Source: Batillaria attramentaria (taxonomy: Eukaryota; Mollusca; Gastropoda; Batillariidae). Taken from it: a stretch of 64,000 nt of DNA. Numbering within the stretch: the first letter of the stretch is position 1; the number at the start of each line of letters is the position of its first letter. Both the position numbers and the translations under genes were made by a program. Positions 10,415 through 20,974 of this stretch are shown here, piece by piece. The stretch is from NCBI GenBank assembly GCA_018292915.2, contig JACVVK020000089.1, forward strand, positions 1 to 64,000, written 5' to 3'. Under the pieces are notes generated by a model. That model saw nothing but the letters and a program-made list of their open reading frames with translations. It searched no databases and was not told where the DNA came from.

Positions 10415-10922
10415 AGAGTCACGTTTTCTACTGAGTTGACACACACTATAACAATAAAGTTAAAATAAATACTGACATAGCTCTACATTGATTAGAAAAG
10501 AGGGGGACCAGTTCGAGAGGGGGCCTACTTTGGATGCGAGGGGGGACCAAAATCGCCCAGGGGGACCAGTCGAAAACGAGGCTGGATGTCTAAGGGGGGA
10601 CCATTATAGAGCAGTTTTTGCCACGAATTGGTCCCCCGGGGGACTGCTTCAGAGGGGGGACCGGACCGGATCCTACACCGGCTCTCTCGCCAAAGGGGGA
10701 CAACAAGTAAGTAAATGGGAACAGAAAATGAGCGCCGGCCCGCCAGCCTAACAGGTTTGTCAACGAGAAACTAATGGGGAAGGCGAGGAAACTAGCCGCG
10801 AGAGACAAGCTCATTGTCTTCTTCTGTCGCCAGGAAAGATCAGACACTCAACGCTGGCGCTCCAATCTCGACACCTCAATGAATGGTACAAAGTGTCCTT
10901 TTCACCCCCTAAATAACACGCC

Positions 10923-10966
10923 ATGAAAGTTCTTGTGGTGCATTTCTCCATCCATAGGCGGCCCCT

Positions 10967-11044
<78 letters not shown>

Positions 11045-11346
11045 TCCCAGAAGGTGATTCATTTATGGTTGGATGCATACTAATTATTTTTTTTACTTTA
11101 TTACCCCTTTCGGGAAATTCGACCTGCTTCCCCCGGGGGGAAGTGCGTCGCCGCGGGGCAGCGCCACCCAATACCTATCCTATTTTTAAAAAAATTTTGC
11201 TGGGGGAGAATATCCGGAGAGAAACCCCAGACGAGCAGCCCGGTAGCCAGGAAAAACCGGAATCACATATCACAAGCTCGACCTGGGCTCGAACCCATGC
11301 TTAATCGCCGTGACAGCGATCAGCGGCCGTTCAGTAGCACAGCGGC
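10923..11346 (-). mobile_element. SINE-C copy 1 with an expanded (GT)n
   Basis: This is the first of two head-to-tail copies of a ~420-bp unit. On the minus strand it contains GGGTTCGAGCCCAGG, an excellent B box, and a body with CCCCGCGGCGACGCACTT and GTCGAATTTCCCG. A 74-bp GT array (10970-11043) sits exactly where the second copy has only GCGTGTGTC. Confidence 0.7.
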
Positions 11347-11349
11347 GCC

Positions 11350-11760
11350 GTGAAACTTGTTGTGGTGCATTTCTGCATGCATGAGCGACCCCTCTGCGTG
11401 TGTCTATGGTTCCAGAAGGTGATTTTATGGCTGGATGAACACTTTTTTTCTTTTTTTTTTTACTTCTTTCTTATCCCTTTTGGGAAATTCGGACTGCTTC
11501 CCCCGGGGGAACTGCGCCGTCACGGGGCAGCGCCACCCAACACCTATCCATTTTTTTTTCAAGTTTGCTGGGGGAGAAAAGCCGGATAATCCGCAGAGGA
11601 ACCCCAGATGAGCAGCCCGGCAGCCAGGAAAAACCGGTATCACATATCACAAGCTCGACCTTTGCGCGAACCCACGTTTCATCGCCGTGACAGCGGTGAC
11701 GGTCGTTCAGCAGCGCCGCGTCCAAGTCCGACGCGCTACCTATTACACCACCGCTCACCC
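11350..11760 (-). mobile_element. SINE-C copy 2
   Basis: The second tandem copy of the unit at 10923-11346, with the same order of blocks (TTGTGGTGCATTTCT, CCAGAAGGTGATT, GGGAAATTCGGACTGCTTCC, CAGCCCGGCAGCCAGG) and a weaker B box. Fragments of its head recur at about 11895-11965. Confidence 0.7.
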
Positions 11761-11764
11761 CTAA

Positions 11765-12348
11765 TAACTAATTGCACACATGGTGCAATTACGATCAATG
11801 TGCTTGATAACTGCACGCAGGAAGATGTCATTCATCACGGCTAACTCCAAGAAATGCCCCAAAATGTGCACAGATCTCTATTTTGTGCATTTCATCAAAG
11901 AACCCATGCTTCATCTCCGTGACAGCGGTGACGGCCGTTCAGTAGCGCAGCGGCTAAGTCCGATCACGATAAAGTGCTTGATTAACGGCACGCAGGACGA
12001 AGCAACTTGAAGAAATGCCCAAGAACACAAACAAATCTCTACTCTGTGCATTTGTGCACGAAGAGGACGAGTAAACAATTCAGCTTCGTTCACGGACGTC
12101 CCTAGCCTCTGTCTGATTCCTCTGTGAGTGCAGGCGCAGATTAAAGTGTCTACCGTCAAATAGGAAATCGTCCAAAGCGTGTATCCAATCCATGCCGGCA
12201 ATTGTTGTTTCTGCACGCAGAATGCAATTATACGTAATAGAAATACCCAAGAACGCAAACAAATCTCTATTTTGCGCATTTATGCACGAGGAGGGCGAAT
12301 CAACCATTCAGCTTCATTAACCGACGTCCCTTGCCTGTGCTGACTCCT
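11765..12348. repeat. Degenerate ~200-bp duplications and SINE-C head fragments
   Basis: GCACGCAG, AAATGCCC, CAAATCTCTA, TTGTGCATTT and GCACGAAGAGG recur in order around 11815, 12010 and 12230. The second and third units also share CAGCTTC...ACGTCCC...GCCT. These look like tandem duplications of an old repeat rather than exons. Confidence 0.5.
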
Positions 12349-12749
12349 ATATAATAATAATAATTGTATAGGCGTTTTACCAAATTTCATGAATCGGCTC
12401 AAAGCGCCGCGAACTGAACCCAACACGCACGCTCACGTGAATCACACACATTCTCTCACACTCTGGACATAAACACATTACAATCACGTGGTGCGAAGGG
12501 TCAGCTCAGCTCCTTACATTTCGGAATTTAGAATTGCATTTATTTTTCAGATTTGGTGGGCTGAAATTTCCAAAGCGGAGGGGAAGGAAGCCGGAGTACC
12601 CGGAGAGAACCCCCGACGATCGGCCCGAATGACCGGTGCCACTTACGAGAAGGAAAAATTCTTTGTCCCGAGTGGGTCTCGAACCCTCCACCTCTCGCAT
12701 TGGTGACAAGTCTCTTAACCACTAAGTCTCTTAACCACCGACCGTCCCT
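12349..12749 (-). mobile_element. SINE-B copy 1 (tRNA-derived, ATT tail)
   Basis: On the minus strand the head carries a tRNA-like A box (CTTAGTGGTTAAGAG) and a B box (GGTTCGAGACCC), followed by a central TCTCCGGGTACTCCGGC-type segment and a (TTA)n tail. The head has a 15-bp internal duplication (AGTCTCTTAACCAC). Two other copies are at 36406 and 44430. Confidence 0.85.
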
Positions 12750-12831
12750 ATATATATATGTATACAACTGCCGACAGTAACGCCTACATTAAACTGTCTA
12801 CTATCATACGGTAGAAGGTGTCAGGTGTAAT

Positions 12832-13003
12832 GGGAGCCGGGGTGGCCGAATGGTAGAGCGTTGGACTTCTAATGCTTGGGTCGTGAGTTCGTATCCCGGC
12901 TGGGGCCAAATATTTGTGCTGGCTGTTTCATCGTTGCCCCGTCTTTGATATCACCCATACGTGGTGGAAAAGGACGTTAAACTCCCAAACACCCACCCAC
13001 GCT
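12832..13003 (+). mobile_element. SINE-A copy 4 (subfamily A)
   Basis: A full-length plus-strand copy: tRNA-like head GGAGCCGGGGTGGCCGAATG, anticodon loop CTTCTAA, B box GTTCGTATCCC, body ATATTTGTGCTGGC and tail GTTAAACTCCCAAACACCC. Confidence 0.9.
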
Positions 13004-14565
13004 CCGTCTCACCCACCCTCCCTCTCAAGTGCACATCCAATCCATGCCGCTTACTGTTGTTGTTTACGTTTTCAATTTCTGTCGCCATTTCTTGCTTGTC
13101 TGCCCTTCGACTCACTACACTAAGTTTTTAAAAGTGAAATGATAATTTAGATATTTTTAGACTGGTGGGTTTTGTTGTTGTTGTTGTTGTTTTAATCCTC
13201 TTTGGTATCAGGACGTGTGTAGTAAGCTTTTAAAATTTAACTTCACTGTACTCCCCGAATTTATTTTTAGCAACTTTCCCAACTTTGTGACAACAAATTG
13301 ACTTGACTTGCCCACTTTCCTGCAACTCACCGGTACCGTGCAGACTTGGGGAAGAGGGGGCGTCCCATTCAATAAAGGGAGAGAACATTACACCAGACTT
13401 AATCACAGTTTGCTCCCCTTCTGTGCGATGTCAGCACAATTTCTCCTCCATCAGTGGCAAGAGGAGAAGAGGGTCCCATCATCGAGTATTGAGGTACCGT
13501 GCGAGAAAAGCCCATAAACTATTGCTACCCTATCGACTGCCGACTGAGGAAACCGGCTGCTGCTGGTGACAAGCAGGGATGACTTATGTCCCAATAATTC
13601 CCTCCCCCTGCTCCCCGTTTGTCGCCCCTGGCTCATCGTTAAGTCGTTTTCCCGCTAGTTTCGCCATTCTCCCGGACGGTACCATCGATAAGGTGGGGGG
13701 GGGGGAGGGGGGTGTCTGTGTGTGTGTGTGTGCGTGGGGGGGGGGGGAGTGCGTGTCGCTGCGCTGCGCCGTATGATTTTTTTCGCCGCTGTCGAAACGT
13801 CTCCACTCATTAACGAGGGGAAATAGGTACACTGGTAGTGGTCGCGCGACAACAAGTGACAAACCAAAGTGCCACTTCTCCACTTTCCGCCGTTAGGGTA
13901 TAATAGGAAGGGGGGGGGGGGTTATAGGGTGAAAAAAAATATCCCAAAGAGACTGTTGAACCCCCCCCCCCCCCACACACACACACACACCACAGGCGCA
14001 CGCAGCAGAGAAACTGTCTTTTCTGTCTCAGTAACCTCGGCCCCTACTCTCTCTCTCTCCAAAATCACTGTTGGCCTACCCTACCTCAGTCACCCTGAAA
14101 ACTCTGTATTGCGACTACGCTATGAACCGTGCCATGCCTGTTGGGACGACCTCACGATGAAATTCTACTTCACCGGCCAAGAACTGAATCTCTATGTGTT
14201 ACGACCGTATTACGGTCTTCATACCACGGGAAAAACGGAACTGTTATTTCGTGCGCATGTGTGCAGCTTGCTCCAAGGTCACTGCCTCCCCCCCCCCCCC
14301 CCCTGCCTTCCCATGACTCCTTTATCCACGACTCCCAAAGATCTGTGACCTACCTCCTTGGTGCATTCCAGTGTGGCATTCGATCTGGGGGAATGTGTAA
14401 GGTTCATCTTTCAAAGGCTTCTCAAACGTTTGTTGTACGCACTCTGTAAACCCAGTTGACAGTTAATTCAATGGGAATGGGAACAGGGTTTCACACGCAA
14501 ATCATCCACACGTATGGAAACGGGAAAATAAAGCCTTGTTCAGTCGTGAACTTCTGCGAGTGATT

Positions 14566-14566
<1 letters not shown>
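13004..14566. other. Unassigned stretch with G/C tracts
   Basis: This stretch contains G-rich runs (13694-13750, 13909-13921), C runs (13961-13974, 14288-14303) and short GT and CT arrays, but no recognisable repeat family or protein motif. The open frames of 90-160 residues cross these tracts and lack splice or homology support. Confidence 0.4.
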
Positions 14567-14605
<39 letters not shown>

Positions 14606-14607
14606 CG

Positions 14608-14656
<49 letters not shown>
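14567..14656. repeat. (GT)n(GA)n compound microsatellite
   Basis: Two GT arrays separated by GACG lead into a GA array. Confidence 0.95.
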
Positions 14657-14657
<1 letters not shown>

Positions 14658-14726
14658 CTTTATTTTTCAAAGGTGGAGGATGAGTGACCATCCATTGTTT
14701 CACATTCTGAGAGAGAGAGAGAAGTG

Positions 14727-14786
14727 GGTGGAGGGTATTTGGTAGTTTAATGTCCTTTTCCACCACGTATAAGCGGGACAGACTGA
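14727..14786 (-). mobile_element. SINE-A tail fragment
   Basis: GGTAGTTTAATGTCCTTTTC and CACCACGTATAAG match the tail end of SINE-A on the minus strand. The head and body are missing. Confidence 0.7.
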
Positions 14787-15063
14787 GGCCTCAATAATTG
14801 TCTTACCTACCAACAGTGAGTACACCATTTTCTCGGCATGTTGGCTTCTGATCAGAGGTACACAGAAAAAGCACAGCCGAAAACACGCACTACCCGCCGA
14901 CAAACAATACGCATGTCGACCAGCTAAGCAGTCATCACTGCCAACACAAATGAATGGTTACGGACTTGGAGTTGTGCAAGACCTGCACATCACTGACAAC
15001 CAAATCGCATCAGTAAATTCCGAACAACTCGGGGGCTAATCAATGTGGCGGGGGCGGGTGGAC

Positions 15064-15066
15064 GCT

Positions 15067-15136
<70 letters not shown>
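15064..15136. repeat. (CT)n(CA)n compound microsatellite
   Basis: A CT array followed by a CA array that abuts the tail side of a minus-strand SINE. Confidence 0.95.
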
Positions 15137-15137
<1 letters not shown>

Positions 15138-15289
15138 CGCCCCTTTTTCCACTTCATAAGGGTGATTCCAACGACGGGACAACGAGGAAAAAGGCCAGCA
15201 GAAATATTTGGACCCAGCTGTGATTCGACCTCACGACCCGAGCATTGGAGTCCAACGCTCCAACCCGGACTCGACTGTCCAGGCTCCCC
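15137..15289 (-). mobile_element. SINE-A copy, diverged
   Basis: A minus-strand SINE-A with a recognisable body (CCAGCAGAAATATTTGG) and a damaged B box. The tail is replaced by a CA array. Confidence 0.75.
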
Positions 15290-15329
15290 CAATATGGCGG
15301 GGAGATGCCTCGAGTCAAAATTTTTGACG

Positions 15330-15403
15330 ATGACTGCTGGAGAGATTCAAGATAAAGTATTTCGCGTGTACAGGCGCACCCACGAGCGAGACTGTTCCAA
15401 ATG
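15330..15403 (+). CDS. Candidate small first exon ending at a GTAAGC donor
   Basis: An ATG at 15330 (an in-frame upstream ATGGCG lies at 15294) opens MTAGEIQDKVFRVYRRTHER followed by DCSK, and then reads AAATG|GTAAGC, a good splice-donor match. The peptide is free of low complexity, unlike nearly every other frame here. I do not recognise the protein and see no partner exon. The SINE immediately upstream would have to be part of its 5' region, which lowers confidence. Confidence 0.17.
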
Positions 15404-15422
15404 GTAAGCTGGCCTAGCAAAG

Positions 15423-16049
15423 ATGGAGTTTAACAAGTGGCGCCTTTCTGTGACACAGACAAACCGAAACCCAAGGAGGTTTCTGGTCAGACATTGTAAG
15501 AAAACTCGTTTTACTATTTGCTGGATTTCCGTTTGCCGACGAGAAAGACATGTGTCGTTTAACAAACAGAAAACGAATTTAAAAAGTTGCTACAATGTAA
15601 ATTATCATATATCAGTGGGGGGGGGGTTTTCGTGTCCACAACAAAACGCTAAAAATCCTCACTGCAGTCAGACGCACTGGACTAATTTCAGACAAGCTGA
15701 AGCAAACGTCGTCGATATTTTTGGATCAAAGCAGCACCAGAAATGCTCCCCTCCGTCTTGGGCTACACCCAGGAACAAGCGGTGCAAGCCCACAAAAACA
15801 AGACAGGAACTATTGTCCTCCCACCCATCTGCATGCCTACGCCAGTTCCCACTATCCGCCTCATCACAAATGAACGGTTATGGCCTCAAAAACTACACTT
15901 GGCTGTCAACGAAATGGCACGGGCAGCACATTCCAACTAGCGTTTCACTCTCAAACCAGGATTGTTGCCCGTCCACGTGCATGCCTGCACATCTCATTAC
16001 CCGCACGTGCACCTTAGCACTGGTTCGTTCTGTGAACGAAGACTATTGA
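15423..16049 (+). CDS. 208-codon open frame of unknown status
   Basis: This is the longest frame in the window that is not built from a simple repeat or satellite. It contains many Cys, His, Thr and Ser residues but no domain I recognise, no clear hydrophobic segment and no splice context. About 20 bp near 15862 (AATGAACGGTTATGG) resembles 14950, hinting at an old repeat. Chance openness is the likeliest explanation. Confidence 0.15.
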   Translation: MEFNKWRLSVTQTNRNPRRFLVRHCKKTRFTICWISVCRRERHVSFNKQKTNLKSCYNVNYHISVGGGFSCPQQNAKNPHCSQTHWTNFRQAEANVVDIFGSKQHQKCSPPSWATPRNKRCKPTKTRQELLSSHPSACLRQFPLSASSQMNGYGLKNYTWLSTKWHGQHIPTSVSLSNQDCCPSTCMPAHLITRTCTLALVRSVNEDY

Positions 16050-16422
16050 TCGGTAGATTAGGAATAGGCGCATGTCTGCACAACCGATGCGTATCGTAAC
16101 TGGGATCAAGAATTTTTTTTAAAATAAAAATAACAAAACAAACAAACATATATTGAAACAAGTACATCTTTCAAAAAACACACATCAATACAAGAAAGGT
16201 TAAGGATCGAATCCACCCCCACCCCCCCTCCTCTCCACACTCTCACCTCTAAAGAACAATCCCTTAGTAAACGAAATAGATGCCGTAAGGGATCAAGAAA
16301 AGTAAGGATAGAATCCCCTTTCCCCCTCTTATTTCTATAGAACAAAACAAAACAAAAAAATAAACACGTACATTGTATATCTCTCTACATCTAAACAGTT
16401 GATAGTATGCATGTATGCATGC

Positions 16423-16594
16423 GGGGAGCCGGGATGGCCGAATGGTAGAGCGTTGGACTTCTAATGCTCGGGTCGTGAGTTCCTATCCTGGCTGTGGCCA
16501 GATATCTGTGCTGGCTTTTTCATCGTTGCCCTGTCTTTGATATCACCCGTATGTGGTGGAAAAGGACGTTAAACCCCCAAACACCCACCCACCC
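16423..16594 (+). mobile_element. SINE-A copy 7 (subfamily A)
   Basis: A full-length plus-strand copy with the CTTCTAATGC loop and GTTCCTATCC at the B box. It is flanked by GCATG-rich direct repeats (ATGCATGC on both sides). Confidence 0.88.
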
Positions 16595-16654
16595 GCATGA
16601 TGCATGCTGTGTCCAGCCCGTGCCCGTATGATTTTAAAAATGCATGTAAGCACG

Positions 16655-16744
16655 TTGGCATGTATGTATGTATGTATGTGTATGTATGTATGATGTATGT
16701 ATGTATGTATGTATGTATGTATGTATGTATGTATGTATGTATGT
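16655..16744. repeat. (ATGT)n microsatellite
   Basis: A tetranucleotide ATGT array with two interruptions, just downstream of SINE-A. Confidence 0.95.
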
Positions 16745-17149
16745 GAAAAACTGTTCCAAAAAAACAAGTATCAAATTTTTTTAAAAAAGAAACACCATAA
16801 ACGCCCTTATCGCTTCCAAGCTGCAGTCTTCTCTTGTTTTGTGATGAATAATTGAGGAACATTTCCACACTGAACCGCGCGTGGTCGTTAACTCTTGAGA
16901 CAAATTTAAATTTTAAATCCCAAAGCAGACAGCCAATCCAGTTGCACTGATCCTCGCGCGAGACGCTTGTGCAAGACTCAGTCGGACCTCAAGTCACTTT
17001 TCATGCATTTTTACACACACTGACACAAAAACCCCGACCTGATCGCAATCGAATTCAATCGCTTGGAAGGGCGATCGTCCTTACGGCGAGTCCCCGAAGT
17101 GAACAGCGCGAAATGGAGTTGGGGGGGGGGGGGACGTCTCTACTGTCAT

Positions 17150-17530
17150 GCGTGTCAATAGTCCTACGTGTCGTCAGTACTACGGTCGATAGTTCTACGT
17201 GTCTAGGGTGAGTGGGTGTTTGGGCGTTTAACGTCCTTTTCCATCACACACGGGTGATATAAAAGACGGGGCGACGACGAAAAAGCCAGCACAAATATTT
17301 GGCCAGAGCCGGGATACAAACTCACGATCCGAGCATTAGAAGTCCAACGCTCTACCATTCGGCCACCCCGGCTCCCCCCTTACGTGTCGAAAGCCCGATG
17401 AAGTTATGCATTTTTGTATCGATGTTCATTGTCCTGCGAACGATAGTCCTGCGTGTCGATGGTCTTACGCTTACTCAAAGTCTCGTCAGTTGTTGGTGTC
17501 ATTAGTCCTACGTGTCGATAGTCCTTCACT
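17150..17530. repeat. Left arm of an inverted 16-bp minisatellite, split by a SINE
   Basis: Units of the type GATAGTCCTACGTGTC recur at about 17155-17206 and 17385-17530. The reverse-complement unit CGACACGTAGGACTAT makes up 17785-17990. Together they form a large inverted repeat whose centre holds SINE copies in opposite orientations. Confidence 0.75.
17207..17378 (-). mobile_element. SINE-A copy 8 (subfamily A) inside the minisatellite
   Basis: A full-length minus-strand copy with the CTTCTAATGC loop. It interrupts the 16-bp repeat. Confidence 0.88.
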
Positions 17531-17533
17531 TTT

Positions 17534-17708
17534 GGGGGAGCCGGGATAGCCGAATGGTAGAGCGTTGGACTCTCAATGCTCGGGTCGTGAGGTCGAATCC
17601 TGACTGGGGCCAAATATTTGTGCTGGCCTTTTTCTCGTTGCCCCGTCTTTGATATCACCCTTACGTGGTGGAAAAGAACGTTAAACCCCTAAACACCCAC
17701 CCACCCAC
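17534..17708 (+). mobile_element. SINE-A copy 9 (subfamily B)
   Basis: A full-length plus-strand copy with the CTCTCAATGC loop and TTTTTCTCGTTGCC, so it belongs to the other subfamily from its neighbour. The two SINEs were independent insertions and are not products of the inversion. Confidence 0.88.
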
Positions 17709-17784
17709 CTTTCACCTTTGAGGTTTCCTTCTAATATTACACAAAGGCGGCGATAGGCCCACTGGGGGAAAAATCTAAAGAAGC

Positions 17785-17990
17785 GTAGGACTATCGACAC
17801 GTAGGACTAATGACACGAAGGACTGACGAGATTTTGAGTAAGTGTAGGACTATCGACATGTAGGACTATCGACATGGAGGACTATCGACATGTAGGACTA
17901 TCGAGAATTCGGACTATCGACAAGTAGCACTCGCGGCACAGGACCACGGGCACGCGGAACTGTTGACACGTAGGACTGTAGACTATAGCG
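17785..17990. repeat. Right arm of the inverted 16-bp minisatellite
   Basis: Tandem CGACACGTAGGACTAT-like units with CATG and CAAG variants. GACTAATGACACG followed by AAGGACTGACGAG mirrors 17488-17530 on the opposite strand. Confidence 0.8.
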
Positions 17991-18409
17991 ACACGCACCC
18001 AAATGCAGTTTACTTCGCCCAGTTAGTAAACTGCACTCCCGGTTGCGAACGGTAGTGGCGCAAGCGCGACCCTGCTCTGAGAACGTTGGCGCCTCGCTTG
18101 CCCGCGTGAAAGAGTACGATTTTGTTTTTCTCGGATACATGTACATGGAAAACACGGCCTGTACACTGTGGGCACCCCTGGCCGAGTGACACTTGCTGAG
18201 GGCTATCAAGGCGTGCACATGGGAGCGGTGGTGTTGCCCTGCCCTCGGCTGATGCTCGGTGAAATCTAACCCTCTCGACAAATTAGATCTGGACAGGGCC
18301 ACGTTCAATCCTTTGTCGCTCGGTCTTCGTTGGCCTGCCTGGATGAGCCCCCCCCCCCCCCCCCCCCAAAAAAAAAGAAAAGAAAAAAGAGCGGCCTGCA
18401 ATGGAGAAT

Positions 18410-18560
18410 GCACAACCCTCTTGATCTGCGTAACAACACTAGAACAGTCAAAGGCGACACTGTGGAGGTCACTAGCTGCGACACGCTGTGGAGCGCGTAT
18501 GGGCTTTACCAAGCGCAGAGATATTACCTTGAACTGAACTGAACCGAACTAAACTGAACT
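18410..18560 (+). pseudogene. 3' end of an RNase H-bearing LINE with a (TGAAC)n tail
   Basis: The frame at 18488-18532 ends VERVWALPSAEILP and stop, closely matching the ERVWAFPSAEN end of the RNase H fragment at 37.5-37.9 kb. It is followed by degenerate GAACT repeats typical of LINE 3' tails. The upstream part is frame-broken. I place it with I-clade-like elements from memory of the family, not from a search. Confidence 0.55.
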
Positions 18561-18905
18561 CCTCGTAGATACCACACCTGCACTCCGACAGGGCGGGAGA
18601 GCCGTAGCGACGTAACCACATCTGCGCAGGAAACGGTTCGCTTGCATAGGGGGAAAAAGTGCATCTACATACGGGCTGTAAGTCTGTACATTCTGTCCAC
18701 CAGTGGGCGGGTGAGACTTGTTCGGCACTTTCAAGGCGTGGACAGGGAGGCGGCGGTGCTGCTGGTGAAATTTAACTGGCTCAACAAATTAGATGGGGAA
18801 ACACGACAACGCTAACGCCTTTTCCTTGTTTTACTGGTCGGGATGATGAGGATATCTCCGTGGACAGAAGTCGGTGAAGCCTTGCAATTTTTTTTTTTGG
18901 CGTCA

Positions 18906-19011
<106 letters not shown>

Positions 19012-19112
19012 AGATTTAACATCCTTTTCCGCCACATGACAGCGATACAAAAGAGGAGGCAACGAGGAAAAAGACCAGTGCGATTTCTTTCAACCCGGGA
19101 TTCGAACTCATT
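19012..19112 (-). mobile_element. SINE-A fragment with tail replaced by (GT)n(GA)n
   Basis: ATTTAACATCCTTTTCC, GGCAACGAGGAAAAAG and GGGATTCGAACTCA match SINE-A on the minus strand. The head beyond the B box is missing. Confidence 0.75.
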
Positions 19113-19543
19113 TTTCACTGTTCTCACTATTACCTGGCCTGAAACTTTTTTAGAAAGCCAACACACAGCCAAAAACTGCCGTTTTTCACTCTGCACGCAA
19201 ATTTTAAAAGGGGCGACAATTCTGTGCTATATTTAGCGGAACTGTTACCACATGCCCCAGCAGCTACGGCCAAAGAACACAAATGCAGGAGGTCTCAAAA
19301 TGCCTCTATATTCCCTATTAACCTCAGGCATTATGGTCACCTCTAAAAATGCTTCAATCTAGAAAAAAAAAAAATTATCCGTGCACGGATCATTCATGAG
19401 CACGCACCTGACAGGAGTTTTTAAAAAAATGAATGTCTCCTTTCCTCTAGGGCCTCACTGGAGTAATGCTAGTCTACTTTCTGTTTAGGCCAGACAGCCG
19501 CTTGGTCCAAATGCGCTCGCGTCGCTGTTGCCGCTCTCCAGCG
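19113..19543. other. No recognisable feature
   Basis: Mixed sequence without a long tract, repeat family match or coding signal that I can support. Confidence 0.35.
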
Positions 19544-19670
19544 TGGGTAGGTGCGTGGGTGTTTGGGGGTTTAACGTCCGTTTCCACCACATACGGGTGA
19601 TATCAAAGACGGGGCAACGATGAAAAACCCAGCACAAATATCTGGCCCCAGCCGGGATACGAACTCACGC
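19544..19670 (-). mobile_element. SINE-A copy 11 (A-type), truncated at the B box
   Basis: A tail and body identical in layout to full copies, ending abruptly just after GGGATACGAACTCACG, so the anticodon-to-A-box part was not copied. Confidence 0.85.
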
Positions 19671-20117
19671 CAGCGCAAAAAAGTCCCAGCTTCACTGGCG
19701 GTTTGCCTCTTGTTGCGGCCCCCTGGCATCGCACCTTGGGTTACAGTGTACAAAAATCACGAAAATCACGCTGTTTCATGACAACAAAAATCATTACAAA
19801 GTAGCACACTCGCCCAACAGGGTTCTCCAAAATAATAAACACCAAACATGACCCGACGGTCAATTTGTGTCCTTCCACCTACACGTGGCGTGTGACCTGC
19901 ATGCTCAGTGTATGGGTAGCGGGTACCTGTGCACAGTGGTGGTCTTCAAGTGGAAACCAACTGTGGTTATTACTGACATGCTTCCAATAACACGCGCGGC
20001 GAAACAACGACGTTTCCCTTCGGCGTTCGTGGGCAAATTCGATTTCACACTGGCGTGTCTGCAGCCTGGTGCTTCATGATTTTTTGCTTCTGGGTTTTTC
20101 GGTGCACAGGCAATGCG

Positions 20118-20168
<51 letters not shown>

Positions 20169-20240
20169 GTTTTGGCTCACAGGTGATAGTATGTGGCGAC
20201 GGAAAGGTGATCCTCTGTGTGTGTGTGGGGGGGGGGGGGG
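20118..20240. repeat. (CT)n(CA)n and G-rich tracts
   Basis: A CT/CA compound array (20118-20167) and a GT/G tract (20214-20243). Confidence 0.93.
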
Positions 20241-20815
20241 GGGGCGCCAGCCACTACGGCCTCGGAAAGTAAACCAAAATGACGAGGAAGTGACGCTAGC
20301 AAACACACTTACAGGATCAATATCCCATCGTTCGACGCCCCTCTGCTGACAATACTAACTTTCCACAGCTCTCTTCAGCTTTTTTGTTGCGGTCCACAAA
20401 GCCAGAAACCACGGCCGGGTCGGGACACTACCAATAGTTCTAACTTCTGCCGCAAACACCAACGCATTAGGGGGGGAAATGCAGTCGCATTTAATGTCAA
20501 ACCACAAAGATGGAGAGAGAGAGAGAGAGTGAGAATGAGACCGCGAGCGCGCGGTGGAAAGGTCTCAGAAACTGTTCTGGGACCAAATGGGAACAAGGCA
20601 AGAGAAAATCTGCGGTTTGTGGTGTCCAGCCGAATGAGGGAATGCGCCGTTGTAAACATAACAATTTTACAAGATTTGTTGCGCCATTCGGGCAATTGTT
20701 GTATAAAGCTTAGAAAGAGAAGTTTGCATGCGGACGGACGGGAGAGGAAGAAAGAAAGAAAAAGAGAATGAGTCAAGCGTACACGGTCCAAAACCTCAAG
20801 AACACCTGTAGCTTA

Positions 20816-20888
20816 ACAAAAATACAGGGTGGGTGGGTGGGGGTTTGGGGGTTTAACGTCCTTTTCCACCACATACACAAAAATACAG
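20816..20888 (-). mobile_element. 49-bp tail-only SINE-A with perfect 12-bp target duplication
   Basis: ACAAAAATACAG lies at 20816-20827 and 20877-20888. The 49 bp between is just the last part of SINE-A on the minus strand (GGTTTAACGTCC, CCACCACATAC). A GA/GACA array starts immediately after the second duplicate. Confidence 0.88.
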
Positions 20889-20890
20889 AA

Positions 20891-20921
<31 letters not shown>

Positions 20922-20974
20922 CAGAGACAGACAGAGAGACAGACAGACAGTGTGTGTGTGTGGGGTGGGGGGGG

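Larger units (their letters stand above)
8951..10680. mobile_element. Foldback element with ~234-bp inverted arms
   Basis: 8951-9184 and 10447-10680 are near-identical inverted repeats beginning CGGTGTAG and containing a run of GGTCCCCC motifs. The ~1.26-kb loop contains a second hairpin, a GT/GA-rich block and no identifiable transposase. The arms end internally in AATAAAGTT-like sequence, so a LINE-tail origin for the arm ends is possible. Confidence 0.8.

Noticed and set aside
17898..18512. 204-residue minus-strand frame
   Set aside because: It crosses the 16-bp minisatellite and a poly-C tract and overlaps the LINE 3' end on the other strand.
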